Assembly (NCBI RefSeq): GCF_001428825.1
Contig: NZ_LMIT01000010.1
Location: forward strand, 625,803-689,802
Reading direction: 5' to 3'
DNA: 64,000 nt
Source: Nocardioides sp. Root240
GTDB taxonomy: Bacteria > Actinomycetota > Actinomycetes > Propionibacteriales > Nocardioidaceae
The notes below the pieces were generated by a model. The model had not been told where the DNA came from. It saw nothing but the letters and a program-made list of their open reading frames with translations, and searched no databases. Positions 26,201-35,461 of the stretch are shown one piece after another. The position numbers and the translations under genes are program-made. The number at the start of each line of letters is the position of its first letter. The first letter of the stretch is position 1.

Positions 26201-29200
26201 AGTGCTGGTCTTCACCGACGACGCGGACATCTTCGACAACGTATAGGTGTACTTAAGGCTCGGCGTAGCGGTTCGCGCGCGGTTGGTGAGCCAGACCGAG
26301 GCCACGCGCCCGCTGGGGTCGTAGGCGATGTCTGTCGACTTGTTGTTGGGATCAACGATTTTGGTCGCAACCCCCCATTCCGGCGCGTTGCTAGTAGTGG
26401 TAGCGAAGGCCTTGCCTCCGGCGTCCTGGGTGTTGACGGTCGTCGCGAGGGTTCCATCAGCCGACATCGTGTAGGCAACGGTGTTCTTGATGGTTGAGGA
26501 GGTGCCTTGGGCGCTCGGCCGGGTTACAGACTTCGGGCGGCCGAAGGCGTCGTATTCGTTCACTGCTGTGACTTGATAGGTCGGAGCAGCCGACACAAAT
26601 TCCGCAAGTCGCTCGGTCTTGGTTGGGAGGCCCTTGGTTGGGGCGGTGCCGACGGTCAGGCCGTCGTAGCTAGTTCGGTCGTCGGAGAGCACCGTCGACT
26701 CGGTGGGGTCGAGTGCGGAACTGTCACAAAGTCCTTCGCTGCGGACGACCCGTGCGGGGAACCCGACGAACCATGCCCCAGACGTCGACTGCGTGTCTGC
26801 GTAGCTCGTGGCCGTGCATGTTTGGTCGTTTCCGGTTGAGAGATCGCCGGAGTCGGAGACGCGGGTGACCTGGCCGGTATTGCCGTCGAACTCTCGTGTC
26901 ACCGTCCGACGTCGCCACTGGCCGTTCGCGAGAATGGACCGCGCCCGCGTCTCGGCGTCGCCGACGAACCATGCGGCCTTGAGACCGCCGCCTGCCGTCG
27001 CCTTGACCCATGGAATGGTGATGATGCCCTGGTGAGCCGTGCCACCTTCCTTGGTGTACTTGATGATTTCGAGGGGACGTCCGGCCAAGGCTCGCTCGTC
27101 TGTGACAGAGGTTCCATCACTTGCTGTCACCGATGCCGTACGTGGTACTCCGGAAGACTGTTTGTCCCCTGACATTCCTTGGAAGTATGTCGTGGTGGTC
27201 TTCGGTCGCTCGACGGTGTCGCTGGGATCTCCGACTACGGTCGTGACTTCTTGGAACCCGCGCCATTGCGACCAGGTTCGGTAGCCGTCCGGGATGATCT
27301 TGTTGTCGTTGTAGGCCCAAGCGGCGCCGCCGGCGTAGGTGTAGTAGGTCTGCACGGCAGGCGCCAGACCCGTCGTATCGGCTGTTGAAACGCTGGCGAC
27401 GACGTACTTGTGGAACCAGTCGGTTCGAGGCGACGTGTTGCCCTCAGGCGTCCACTTCTGTGGATAGCAACGCATGGTGTTGCTGTCGGGCGTCGGCAGG
27501 TTGCCCGCCACGCATTGGGGGTCGCTGTAGTTGACCGTGGTGACGGCTCCGGTCTCGCTGGTGATGGTCCGTACGCGGTAGCGCGGAAGGCTGGAGATTC
27601 CGTCGGCGACGGTGTTGACGCGGTTCGTCAGCTGTACGGAGCCGAAGGTCACCTCGGGGTCAGTGACGGTCCCTCCGACCAGGCCGGCGTGGGTGATGCC
27701 GGCAAGCCAGAGCGTCCCGTCGGAGACGTCGCCCGAGTTGAGGAACTCGTGCGCGAAACTCCAGGATTCGACGTCGGAGTAGGCGGCGCTCTTGCGGATC
27801 TTGGTGGTGATCTTGCTCAGGCGGTAGCGGGTGAAGAAGGTGGGGGCGAACTTGCCGGTGCAGGCAGCTGTGCCTACACAGATCTGGTCGTAGGGCGTGT
27901 CTGGCCACTTGGCCTTGGAGTAGGTGTCACAACCAGTTGTTGCCAAGCATCGCAGTGAGCCGGTGAATGCGACCTGAAAGGGTGCAGCGGCGGTCGAGCC
28001 GGCGCGGAGGCCGTAGTCGATGCGGGTCAGGCGGCCGCCGCGGATGTACTGCGTTCCGGGGGATGCGACCTGGTTTTTCGCGTAGTAGTTGGCCTCAGCC
28101 GTGTACCAATAGGACATGGCGTTGCCGTGGGGGTCGACGATGTAGTCGAGGTTCCAGCGCCACGCCTGCTTGCAGAAGCGGGTCGCGTATGTGGTGCCCG
28201 AGCTGTAGCACGGCTCGCCTGAGTTGTTGCCATTAACCGGCACCCACCAAACGGACTGCGGATCGCCGGTCTGGTCGGGGATGGCCGTGCGGCCGAAGTA
28301 GTACTTCGTGCCATCCGACGAGGTGAGCTCCCAGTACTCCTTGTCGTTGTCCTGGTTGCCGACCGCGGTGCTCGTCAGGCGTCGGACGCGCGACCCGTCG
28401 TCGTTGCTCAGCCGCCAGGTGCCGTCACTTCGCTTGATCAGCTCTGCGCTCTGTCCATTGAGGACGATCTGGGCGTTGTCGGACTTCCAGCAGAGATCGT
28501 ACTTTCCGGCGACGCCGTCGTCCTTGCAAGTTACGTATCCGCGCTCGATGTAGGAGTTGCCGGCGTCCCAGCCCTCGCCGAGCTGGGAGGCTTGGTTGTT
28601 ACTGGCGGCGGTCCGTCCATCCACCGTTTGAGAGGAGTAGTTGAGCGCGAGGGTGGGGGCCGGGCCGTTGTTCGCGGGGATGGCCCGGATCGGATAGTTC
28701 CAGGCGAAGTTGCCGGAGGACCCGCCGGCGCTCCACGTGGCGCTCTGAGCGAGCGGCGTGGCGCTGAAGTCACCCGTTCCTGACGTCGATGCCGCGGTGG
28801 CTGCGAGGGCGACCACGGTGGTTTGGCGTGCCTGACTGTCAGCGAGGGTCGCTGTGATGGCGTGTGCATCGGTGTCGACCTGAGACTCCACGGGAGTGGA
28901 GACCTGGCATGCGGGGCGCTTGGGCGTGGTAAGGAGACAGGCGGGGTAGGCCCTTGCCTGGAGTCTGTTTGGCCAGTCCGCTCCATATGCGTGCTCGAAC
29001 CCGCGGAGGTCGATCTCGATCTTTGTCGACGACGGCTTGGCCGATGTGACCTCGGAGGTCGGAACGCCGCCGACTTCGACGAGCACTCCGTCGACGCCGG
29101 CGCGGTCAGTAACGTCTCGATCGATCACGCGAATTGTCCGCTCGCCCGTGTCGGGCTCCGCTTCGATGGTGACCGGGCCGAGCTTCACAGATGATCCGTG

Positions 29201-29491
29201 AGTGCCACCGACGGCACCTTCTGCGGAGTTCGGCCAGGCAACGGGCCGGTTCGCAATGGTTTGCGACCGGCGGCTGGAAGCCTTGTGCTGTGATGACTTG
29301 GCAGGCAGGCGTCTGCGGGCGACGTCCTGCGTCGAAGTGGCGTCCGCCTTCTCGACTTCTGGGCGGCCGGGGCGCGGCTTGGCAGCGGTGCTGTCAGCCT
29401 GCGTTACGCCAATCAGCGTGATCGCGAGTGCGAGGGTCGCGATCATCGCCCACAGGCGCCGCCAGATGATAGCCCGAGAGGTGTTCTTCAT
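23285..29491 (-). CDS. RHS/YD-repeat polymorphic toxin with hydrophobic C-terminal tip
   Basis: 2068 residues from ATG 29491, which overlaps the stop of the upstream gene as ATGA. Signal peptide: RAIIWRRLWAMIATLALAITLIG. Then a beta-rich N-terminal region (WNYPIRAIPANNGPAPTLAL, GEGWDAGNSYIERGY), many YD repeats (YDSRGQ, YDLNDHL, YDNLDRM), and the RHS core end FISADPLLIADDPAQTLGYSY, NNNPMTLADASG at about residue 1819. The last 250 residues are the variable toxin: a Ser/Gly linker, then hydrophobic Gly-rich segments (LIIGLSGLAIEYSF; AVKVLGIAGVLYGTY; a final block ending NLINFIAFGD). It has no nuclease-type motif, so a pore or membrane-active toxin is inferred. Secretion is probably by Sec. Confidence 0.9.
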   Translation of the reverse strand: MKNTSRAIIWRRLWAMIATLALAITLIGVTQADSTAAKPRPGRPEVEKADATSTQDVARRRLPAKSSQHKASSRRSQTIANRPVAWPNSAEGAVGGTHGSSVKLGPVTIEAEPDTGERTIRVIDRDVTDRAGVDGVLVEVGGVPTSEVTSAKPSSTKIEIDLRGFEHAYGADWPNRLQARAYPACLLTTPKRPACQVSTPVESQVDTDAHAITATLADSQARQTTVVALAATAASTSGTGDFSATPLAQSATWSAGGSSGNFAWNYPIRAIPANNGPAPTLALNYSSQTVDGRTAASNNQASQLGEGWDAGNSYIERGYVTCKDDGVAGKYDLCWKSDNAQIVLNGQSAELIKRSDGTWRLSNDDGSRVRRLTSTAVGNQDNDKEYWELTSSDGTKYYFGRTAIPDQTGDPQSVWWVPVNGNNSGEPCYSSGTTYATRFCKQAWRWNLDYIVDPHGNAMSYWYTAEANYYAKNQVASPGTQYIRGGRLTRIDYGLRAGSTAAAPFQVAFTGSLRCLATTGCDTYSKAKWPDTPYDQICVGTAACTGKFAPTFFTRYRLSKITTKIRKSAAYSDVESWSFAHEFLNSGDVSDGTLWLAGITHAGLVGGTVTDPEVTFGSVQLTNRVNTVADGISSLPRYRVRTITSETGAVTTVNYSDPQCVAGNLPTPDSNTMRCYPQKWTPEGNTSPRTDWFHKYVVASVSTADTTGLAPAVQTYYTYAGGAAWAYNDNKIIPDGYRTWSQWRGFQEVTTVVGDPSDTVERPKTTTTYFQGMSGDKQSSGVPRTASVTASDGTSVTDERALAGRPLEIIKYTKEGGTAHQGIITIPWVKATAGGGLKAAWFVGDAETRARSILANGQWRRRTVTREFDGNTGQVTRVSDSGDLSTGNDQTCTATSYADTQSTSGAWFVGFPARVVRSEGLCDSSALDPTESTVLSDDRTSYDGLTVGTAPTKGLPTKTERLAEFVSAAPTYQVTAVNEYDAFGRPKSVTRPSAQGTSSTIKNTVAYTMSADGTLATTVNTQDAGGKAFATTTSNAPEWGVATKIVDPNNKSTDIAYDPSGRVASVWLTNRARTATPSLKYTYTLSKMSASSVKTSTLTADGQAYVDSFEVYDALLRPRQEQDPTPAGGRIISGATYDSRGQQNQAIADVYASGAPSGGLVEFPDGAVPQLTKLTFDGLGRNTKSTLYTNNTQRWSTTTTYDGSDVTKTIPPNGAPPTTVVVDVRGRTIRSVEHGTPDLTTNYTYDLNDHLVGLASPAGSSTYRFDLRGRKIEATDPDTGSTTTVYTDSDKVLSTTDARGKSLYNTYDNLDRMTGQYAATTADSSKLVKAWTYDTVAKGYPSSQTRYIGGLTGDRIETKVVSYTAAYQPSETKMTLTGAAGSSRFAGLPTVLSRNLVYNVDQSVAVNYLPRVTVGSTTILSTEPLAYEYDSLGLVEQIRGLTGFIQDVTYDQLRQPQQVVAGRGAGYQLYSTREYDEGTNRLARAAVTSNLSSAGIADPHYSYDDAGNPTRVSDSVTEDTQCFRYDDHRRLSEAWTPDGGDCAAASSSSPLGGPAPFRQTWSFKNSGLRETQTTTSPAGTVQDNYEYPSSSDPHRNFASSVTRTAGGTNFTLAYSPDQSGNTLSRPDAAGTAQTLEWDNEGNLTKITDADGHETTYVYGVDDVLLVRESSTERTLFAGDTEVTYSKSGNVTTAKRLYSSGLGILGVRHGDDPGDLTLQIADPQGTASISLDATTLQPRYRFQTPYGERRGAEPAVWPDTRGFLNKPADADTGLVSVGAREYDPSGGRFISADPLLIADDPAQTLGYSYANNNPMTLADASGLASVCILEGTCNYTSNPAGGAPIVTGPKDSTPSSSPAPSGSSRGTSSSKSGSGSQQEKRGGILSGPDAYSNLIIGLSGLAIEYSFEHARSNLENKHIGPRILALNLLFLGGSGSEEKRALRESGRALAVSLGYGNGRNEKANIAADVSKFRKAVKVLGIAGVLYGTYDTGKEEWEGNSDKDTGERTGRTVISTTSKVAFGTGFAAVGGTICSPGVVLSALCATGGALVGEKVGGAVGNLINFIAFGD

Positions 29492-32400
29492 TGCCAGATC
29501 CCGTTGTCGTAGGTGAGGGCGTGGAGTTCGTCGAAGGCGCCGGCGAAGACGTCGATCCGCTCGATCTCGCCCTTGAAGGCCGCCGTGGTCCCGCTGAGGG
29601 TTCCGTTGCCGACTTGGAAGTCGCCGCGAGCTGCCCACGGCGTGCTGTACGGCATCTCCTGGACTTCGTCGACCAAGGGATCTTCACCTTGGGTAAAGCT
29701 GAAGCCGTTGACGAAGAGGCCGATGTGGTCGGTCTTCCGGTCATAGGTTCCGATGACGACGTTGAGCTCTTCAGATGCGTCGGGAACGATCGGGGATCGA
29801 ACCTCAACGACGCTCGTCCCCGAAGCGTCCGAGACGGTTCGATGGAAGACCCAGCGACCGCCACCTCCGGAAATGGCCTTGTAGGCGAGAGTCCAGGACT
29901 CGCGGTTTACGCCGCGCTGTTGTGCGATGACCATGGAGATCGATGGGTCGGTCGGACGTACGTTTGCTGCGATGGTGAACGAGCCAGTGGCGTCGACGAC
30001 CGGTCGGCTCACCTTGGCCTGTTGCGTTGACGCACCCGGGAGCTGGAGCGCCCGGAAGATTCCATCGGCGGTGGCGCCGAATCGCGGTGTCGGCAGATCG
30101 GTGAGGGCCAAGTTGGCGGCATAGCAGGTCTCGGCCGCCAAGGTGGCGTCGTCGGCGTCGTCCATGGACCAAGCAGCGGCAGGCGTCACGATGGGGCTCA
30201 GGCTGTCGTCCGGTACGGGGTCAGCCAGGTCCTGGATCTCGTCGGTTCCCAGGGTCGAGGGGAACAGATTGATGTCGTCGAGCAACGCGGTTCCGCAACC
30301 CGTGGGAGTGCCGCCGACGTAGCCGCAACCCAGCCTCCACGTAGAGCTGACCCACGCAGCGGACGGGTACACAACCGTGCCCACGGAGCGGCCGTTGACG
30401 AACATCGCGAGGGTCTTGGTGGTCGGGTTGTAGGTCGCAGCCAGATGTGTCCACACGCGTGGGACCGCCGTGGCGGATCCGACCAAGGAAACGCTGGTGG
30501 CGTTGCGCCTCCCCGCCGTCCACTTGTTCGTTGCGGGTTCGTAGCCGAACTCGAACACGTTGCCTTCGCTGTAGTTCGCGGAGATAAGCGTCGTTGTCGT
30601 GCCTTGAGCTGCTGCCTCGACGCGTACCCAGGCACTGATCGTGAATGCTGCGGTCGCAGACACTCCGCTCGTTCCCGTGATCGGCGACGTGGACGGGGTG
30701 TTGCCGCTGTGGGACAGTGCGCTGCCCACGCGGCCCAAGGGTGCGGCGGACGCTCCGGTGGCCACGGTCAGGGGCGCGGCCTGCGTCTGACTGCTGTCGG
30801 CGCCAAGATCGCCTGGGGCGTCGAAGTTCCACCGAACGCTCGGGCTTCGGCGGTTGACCTTGAACGAGAAGAACTTCTCGAGGCTTTGGTTGCCAGCACC
30901 GTCGACCGTCCACACCTTCAGCGTGTTCAGAAGTGCCGTCGGCGTGACGGTGATGTCCGCTGCGGCACCACCGGTTGCGGACACTGGTGACGATGTGGCA
31001 CCGCCGTTGAGGCTCCAGTAGTACCACTTGGCGTCCGTCGACGGCGTGTCGATGCTGAACGAACCTGGCACACCGGCTTGGCCGACCGGACTGCACTCAG
31101 TCGTCGCATCTGGGCTGAGGCACTCAGCAAAGGAGCTGGTGTCAACGGTCGGCGGGTCGGGACGAGTGGTGTCGACCTTGAAGTAGCACAGCGAGGTCGT
31201 GTTCCACGCTGAGTCCAGGTAGTACTGAGTGCCGCTGTACGACCAGTAGACGCGGTTCTTAGCGAAGAACCGGTAGGTGCGACCGTTCTGGACGCTCCAG
31301 GTAGAGGTCGAAGTCCCGCCGCTGGCAACGAGTGTTCCGGCGATGTCAGCGAGATCGGTTCCGGCAGTCACGTCGCGGCGCCTGAAGACGCCCCGCAGCG
31401 ACGCGGACGCACCATCTGCGCTCGTGACCCTGACGGCCATCGTGATGGACGTTGATCCGACGATCGCTGGTGCGCTCGAGGTGCCACAAGGAACGCTTGC
31501 ACTGGAAGTCTTTAGCGTGACGCCAGCCGGGACTACTGGCTTGCTGACGTAGGTGACAGAGAGCTCGGCGCCGGCATCGTCGAACTGTTTCCAGGCGATC
31601 CTGTCGCTCTCGTCTCGGGCCCGGAGCATGAAGGTGCCGGTCGCCGAGTTGGCATCAGCCAAGGTGGTCGCACCGTTCGTCACGTTCCACCCGACCATTG
31701 CCGTTCCGGTACCGCAGCCAGCTGTCGAGCTGTTTGAGCCTTGCTGCGTATAGCGGGCGGGTTGGTTGTTCCACGTCGTGCCGGTCCCGATGGCACCAGT
31801 GCGGTAAGCATCTGTAGGTCGTGCCTGACACGATGCCGCGTGGATCTGACGAACATTGAGTTCGGCAGCAATGATCTTTTTGCCGCGGATCCCGGTGGTG
31901 TCGAATCGGAAGTAGGACCGCACGATCTTGTTCTGTTCGAAGCCTTCGTACCCGGCACCCAACGAGTGATCGGTCTGCCAGAACGACTTCGTTGGGAAGT
32001 TGTTCCACACGGCGGTCCAGCCGTTGCGGGTCTTGTCGTAGGTCATCGCAGGGTCGATGACGACCGGAAAGATGGTGTCGGGAGAGTCGAGCAGCGTCGT
32101 GTCGGGCGTGAGGGTCATGTGGCCCTTCGCGATCGAGGTCGCGACACCGCTGATCTGGTCTTCCATGTCTGGGCCTTGCTCGACAGCCGCGAGTGGTGTC
32201 ACGTCAGACTCGCCGGTGGTGGTGTTGATCAACTCCGCACCGGAGGAGTCCCACATGGTCGGTGTCGGGGTCCAGAATCGGGACAGGCCGTCGCTGTCCA
32301 CGAATGAATAGCCGCCTCGTTCAGGGTGGGCGGTGAGTCCCGTGAGTTCGACAGGCAGGCTGAGTTTGCGTACGCGAGGGTCGTCGGCGGCGGCGCGGTC

Positions 32401-33003
32401 TTTGACCACCCAGTTGAAGGTGAATCCAGTGGTGGTCGAGGCGGTCACGAGGTCAACGCCTGGCAAGACCTCGCCGTAAACGGCCGTGTCGCCGTGCAGT
32501 GTCGGGGCCGGCAGATCGAACGGTGTCCGGATAAGCGCGGACACGCCGTCGTGGCCGATCGTCGCCAGAACGGAGTTGGCGTCACCGCCGCCGGAGAGAC
32601 GGATGTCGCCGATCGCGTGCGCGGGCTCCACCATGCCGTCGGAGCGCTCTGTAAGCGTTGGGTCGAGTTCAATCCACTGGCTGCCCTCGCGTTCGCGCAC
32701 TGGAGAAGTGGCGATGGTCGCTCGAAAGTTGCCGGATGGCAGGGCGGAGATCTTGGTCGTTTCCGTCGTCCACTCGTCGACTATCACGGGGTTGCCCGTG
32801 CGTGCTGCCTCGTCGAGTTCAGTGCTGCCGTCGGTGGAGCCCAAGGCCGCGGAGGGCTCGGGTCTGACGGATGTGTCGGTCGCGCCAGCCGCGAACGGAA
32901 TCTGCGACGCCGTCGCTCCGACAAGCGCAAGGGCGGTGAGCAGCGAGGTCGCTATTGCCCTGAAGCTGGGAAGTCCCGCCTTGCCAGCCAACCGTCGGTC
33001 CAT
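29488..33003 (-). CDS. secreted DNRLRE/LamG-domain protein, partner of the RHS toxin
   Basis: 1171 residues from ATG 33003 (GGGAGAT just upstream). Signal peptide AIATSLLTALALVGATASQ. The N-terminal third (VDEWTTETTKISALPSGNFR; LDPTLTERSDGMVEP) is the form seen in large actinobacterial secreted proteins that precede RHS genes. A DNRLRE-type beta domain follows (RSYFRFDTTGIRGKKIIAAEL ... TTWNNQP). Two LamG-like jelly-roll domains occupy the C-terminal half (AFTISAWVRVEA; VWTHLAATYNPTTKTLAMFV; LLDDINLFPS). Such domains bind sugars or surfaces, so this may hold or deliver the toxin at the cell envelope. Its stop overlaps the toxin start, giving equal translation of both. Confidence 0.88.
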   Translation of the reverse strand: MDRRLAGKAGLPSFRAIATSLLTALALVGATASQIPFAAGATDTSVRPEPSAALGSTDGSTELDEAARTGNPVIVDEWTTETTKISALPSGNFRATIATSPVREREGSQWIELDPTLTERSDGMVEPAHAIGDIRLSGGGDANSVLATIGHDGVSALIRTPFDLPAPTLHGDTAVYGEVLPGVDLVTASTTTGFTFNWVVKDRAAADDPRVRKLSLPVELTGLTAHPERGGYSFVDSDGLSRFWTPTPTMWDSSGAELINTTTGESDVTPLAAVEQGPDMEDQISGVATSIAKGHMTLTPDTTLLDSPDTIFPVVIDPAMTYDKTRNGWTAVWNNFPTKSFWQTDHSLGAGYEGFEQNKIVRSYFRFDTTGIRGKKIIAAELNVRQIHAASCQARPTDAYRTGAIGTGTTWNNQPARYTQQGSNSSTAGCGTGTAMVGWNVTNGATTLADANSATGTFMLRARDESDRIAWKQFDDAGAELSVTYVSKPVVPAGVTLKTSSASVPCGTSSAPAIVGSTSITMAVRVTSADGASASLRGVFRRRDVTAGTDLADIAGTLVASGGTSTSTWSVQNGRTYRFFAKNRVYWSYSGTQYYLDSAWNTTSLCYFKVDTTRPDPPTVDTSSFAECLSPDATTECSPVGQAGVPGSFSIDTPSTDAKWYYWSLNGGATSSPVSATGGAAADITVTPTALLNTLKVWTVDGAGNQSLEKFFSFKVNRRSPSVRWNFDAPGDLGADSSQTQAAPLTVATGASAAPLGRVGSALSHSGNTPSTSPITGTSGVSATAAFTISAWVRVEAAAQGTTTTLISANYSEGNVFEFGYEPATNKWTAGRRNATSVSLVGSATAVPRVWTHLAATYNPTTKTLAMFVNGRSVGTVVYPSAAWVSSTWRLGCGYVGGTPTGCGTALLDDINLFPSTLGTDEIQDLADPVPDDSLSPIVTPAAAWSMDDADDATLAAETCYAANLALTDLPTPRFGATADGIFRALQLPGASTQQAKVSRPVVDATGSFTIAANVRPTDPSISMVIAQQRGVNRESWTLAYKAISGGGGRWVFHRTVSDASGTSVVEVRSPIVPDASEELNVVIGTYDRKTDHIGLFVNGFSFTQGEDPLVDEVQEMPYSTPWAARGDFQVGNGTLSGTTAAFKGEIERIDVFAGAFDELHALTYDNGIWQ

Positions 33004-33068
33004 TGCGATCTCCCTTGTCGTGACGGTGGCCGTCCCACGCCGCCACGCAGACTGTAGATCATTCTTGG

Positions 33069-33096
33069 CACATCTTTCGGACAAATTTAGACATCC
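33069..33096. promoter_or_regulatory. operator-like motif at the divergent toxin/regulator promoter
   Basis: On the minus strand it reads CTAAATTTGTCCGAAAGATGTG. The same elements, CTAAAT(A/T)TGTC and TGTCCG(AAA)GATGTG, recur at 35877-35908 in front of the 43-residue peptide gene. It lies in the 121 bp between the toxin operon and the first HTH-TPR regulator, so that regulator or its paralogue is the likely binder. Confidence 0.5.
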
Positions 33097-33124
33097 AACG
33101 CTTGGTGACCCTCAAACTGCAGTC

Positions 33125-34006
33125 ATGGATAGCCACCACGCTGCGTTGAGTCGGGCCGTTGCAGCAGAGGACATTGGGCGAAGGATCCGCGCTGCACGCT
33201 TGGCGGCGGGGATGACCCAAGCTGAGGTCGCAGCGGGCGAGGTGACTGCTGCCTATCTTTCGCGCGTCGAGCGCGGGCAGCGGAGGTTGGCCGCTCCCCT
33301 GCTCGAGAGGATCGCTGGACGTCTGCACACCACGGCGGCCGAACTGCTGGCCACCCATTCCCTCAACGAAGCGCGCACTCGAGCGTTGCGGGTGGAAGAG
33401 GCTGCGGTGCTAGTGGCGATCGGCGAGTACGCTCGAGCCGAGGAGGTGGCAGCCGGAGTCCTCGGCCGGCTGGATGCTGGCGAGGATGGCGCCCTGCGGG
33501 CATCGGCCGTTCGCGTCCGCGCCGAGGCGCTGCTGGCGCTCGGTGATCACGAGTCAGCGGTCAGTGTCACCGAGCCACTCGTCGACAGCAATGACCTCAA
33601 CGCGGTGCGAGCATTGATCCTGCTGGGCCGCTGTCATTGCGCGCTTGACGCGCCTGCTCGAGCCATGAAGGTGATCGACCTAGCCGAGCGGCTGATCAGC
33701 ACCTTGGGAGTTGAAGGCCTCGGAGAATCCTTGTGGCTGGCCGCAGTGAAAGCAGAGGCGCAATGCCAGCAAGGGCGCTTCCACCGCGCCAGCCAAATCT
33801 GCCGGGACGGACTTGCCGCCTCCGCTCACCTGCCGGTCGACGCAGATGCGAGCAGGTACCTCCGAGCTGCCGCGGCAGAGTCAATGACGGGGGGAGCGAC
33901 CCCTGCTGCAATGGAACTCACGACAGCGGCATTGACGATCCTCGATGCGCGCAACGGCTTGACCGCCCTGCGCTCAATTCAGACGCGAGCTGAAGCACTG
34001 ACTTGA
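33125..34006 (+). CDS. HTH-XRE/TPR regulator, short paralogue
   Basis: 293 residues from ATG 33125, divergent from the toxin operon. XRE helix-turn-helix at residues 17-70 (IGRRIRAARLAAGMTQAEVA, TAAYLSRVERGQRRL), then TPR-like helical repeats (ALRVEEAAVLVAIGEYARAEE; ALILLGRCHCALDAPARAM). It stops about 150 residues before the point where its paralogue at 34097 ends, so it is either a naturally short form or C-terminally truncated. Proteins of this build (RRNPP-like, or the streptomycete XRE-TPR regulators) can be switched by secreted peptides bound in the TPR groove. Confidence 0.85.
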   Translation: MDSHHAALSRAVAAEDIGRRIRAARLAAGMTQAEVAAGEVTAAYLSRVERGQRRLAAPLLERIAGRLHTTAAELLATHSLNEARTRALRVEEAAVLVAIGEYARAEEVAAGVLGRLDAGEDGALRASAVRVRAEALLALGDHESAVSVTEPLVDSNDLNAVRALILLGRCHCALDAPARAMKVIDLAERLISTLGVEGLGESLWLAAVKAEAQCQQGRFHRASQICRDGLAASAHLPVDADASRYLRAAAAESMTGGATPAAMELTTAALTILDARNGLTALRSIQTRAEALT

Positions 34007-34096
34007 TCCCCATAAGACGGAACCGGCCGAACGCAGAAGCCGGCGACGGCGCCGGTATCCAGCAACGACTCCGTCCAGGAATGAGGGAGAGGCACA

Positions 34097-35461
34097 ATGG
34101 GACATGTGGACCTTCACCTGGCTGAACTGAGCCGCACGATCGACCCCGCGGCGCTGGGCCGGCGACTGCGAACTGCGCGAGTCGCAGCGGGCATGACCCA
34201 GGCCCAGGTGGCGGCAGAGGACATCACTCCTGCCTACCTCTCGCGGATCGAGGACGGCCAGCGGCGCCCGGAGGCGGGCCTGCTGGAGCGGATGGTGACG
34301 AGGATGGGGGTGACTCTCGAGGACGTCCTGCTCGAGGTCACCCGCGATGAGCAGATGGAGTTGCAGCTCGCCGTCGACCACGCGGAACTCGCCCTAGTGT
34401 CCGGAAACCCTCAAGGCGCCCTGGCCGCGATCGATGATGTCCTCGCCAACCCGGCGACAGAGAAGGTGCCTCACCTGCTGAAGGCAGCTCGCCAGATCAG
34501 AGCCGGTGCGCTGGAAGGGGTCGGTGACCTCGATGGCGCGATCATCTTGCTCGAGGACCTGACGGCCTCGCCCACCCCGGATGCGACGTGGTTGAAGTCC
34601 CTGATTGCGCTGTGTCGTTGCTACCGCGATGCCGGGGACTTCACGCGGGCTGTCGCGGTCGGCGATCGAGCAGCCAGCATCATCCGTGACCTTGAGATCG
34701 ATGGGCTCACCGAGGCGATCCAACTGACCGTGACCGTCGCCGGTGCCCATCTGCTGCGGGGTGACCCGACGGTCGCAATGCGAACCTGCCGGAGGGCCAT
34801 CGAGGTCGCCGAGCAGTACAACTCGATCATGGGCAAGGCGTCGGCCTACTGGAACGCCAGCGCGATCGAGGCGAGCCGCGGACAGACCGAGGCCGCCCTG
34901 GGGCTTGCCCGCAAGGCGCTGGCTATGTTCGAGTTGAGCGACGATGGGCGCAACCTCGCCAAGCTGCGCACCGAGCTGGCCAACCTTCACCTCATGCAGG
35001 ACCCGCCCGACCCCATCGCTGCGCTCGAGATCCTCAACAACCTCGAACAAGAGCTGGCCTGGTCCGGCGGATCCGCATGGGACATCGCGTTCATGCACCT
35101 GCTCACAGCACGAGCCCAGTTCATCCTCGGCGACATCGACGCCAGCAGGATCAGCCTGGCCAAGCTCGAGCAGTCCAAGCCGGAGAAGGCGCCGTTGCTC
35201 GAGGCACAATGGACCGTCCTGCATGGACGCATAGCCTTCGAGGCAGGCGACCAAGACGAAGCACGGCGCCGATTCCGAGAAGGGGTCCACCTCCTGACCG
35301 GCGCAGGCACCGACCGAGGCGCTGCACAACTCTGGTTCGAACTGGCCGAGCTCCTCACGCAGGTCGGCGACACCGACGGCGCCGTCCAGGCCTTCCGCTC
35401 AGCGGGCGCATCGACCGGACTGAGGCCGCTGGCCAACACCACCACCGCCAGCTCCATCTGA
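34097..35461 (+). CDS. HTH-XRE/TPR regulator, full-length paralogue
   Basis: 454 residues from ATG 34097 with GAGGGAGAGG upstream. XRE domain at about residues 20-75 (LGRRLRTARVAAGMTQAQVA, TPAYLSRIEDGQRRPEAGLL) followed by about seven TPR-like repeats to the end (NPQGALAAIDDVLANP; AALGLARKALAMFELSDDG; LLEAQWTVLHGRIAFEAGDQ). The N-terminal 60 residues are close to those of the 33125 gene, so the pair arose by duplication. A signal-peptide micro-ORF converges on it. Control of the toxin operon is inferred from the shared operator motif. Confidence 0.87.
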   Translation: MGHVDLHLAELSRTIDPAALGRRLRTARVAAGMTQAQVAAEDITPAYLSRIEDGQRRPEAGLLERMVTRMGVTLEDVLLEVTRDEQMELQLAVDHAELALVSGNPQGALAAIDDVLANPATEKVPHLLKAARQIRAGALEGVGDLDGAIILLEDLTASPTPDATWLKSLIALCRCYRDAGDFTRAVAVGDRAASIIRDLEIDGLTEAIQLTVTVAGAHLLRGDPTVAMRTCRRAIEVAEQYNSIMGKASAYWNASAIEASRGQTEAALGLARKALAMFELSDDGRNLAKLRTELANLHLMQDPPDPIAALEILNNLEQELAWSGGSAWDIAFMHLLTARAQFILGDIDASRISLAKLEQSKPEKAPLLEAQWTVLHGRIAFEAGDQDEARRRFREGVHLLTGAGTDRGAAQLWFELAELLTQVGDTDGAVQAFRSAGASTGLRPLANTTTASSI

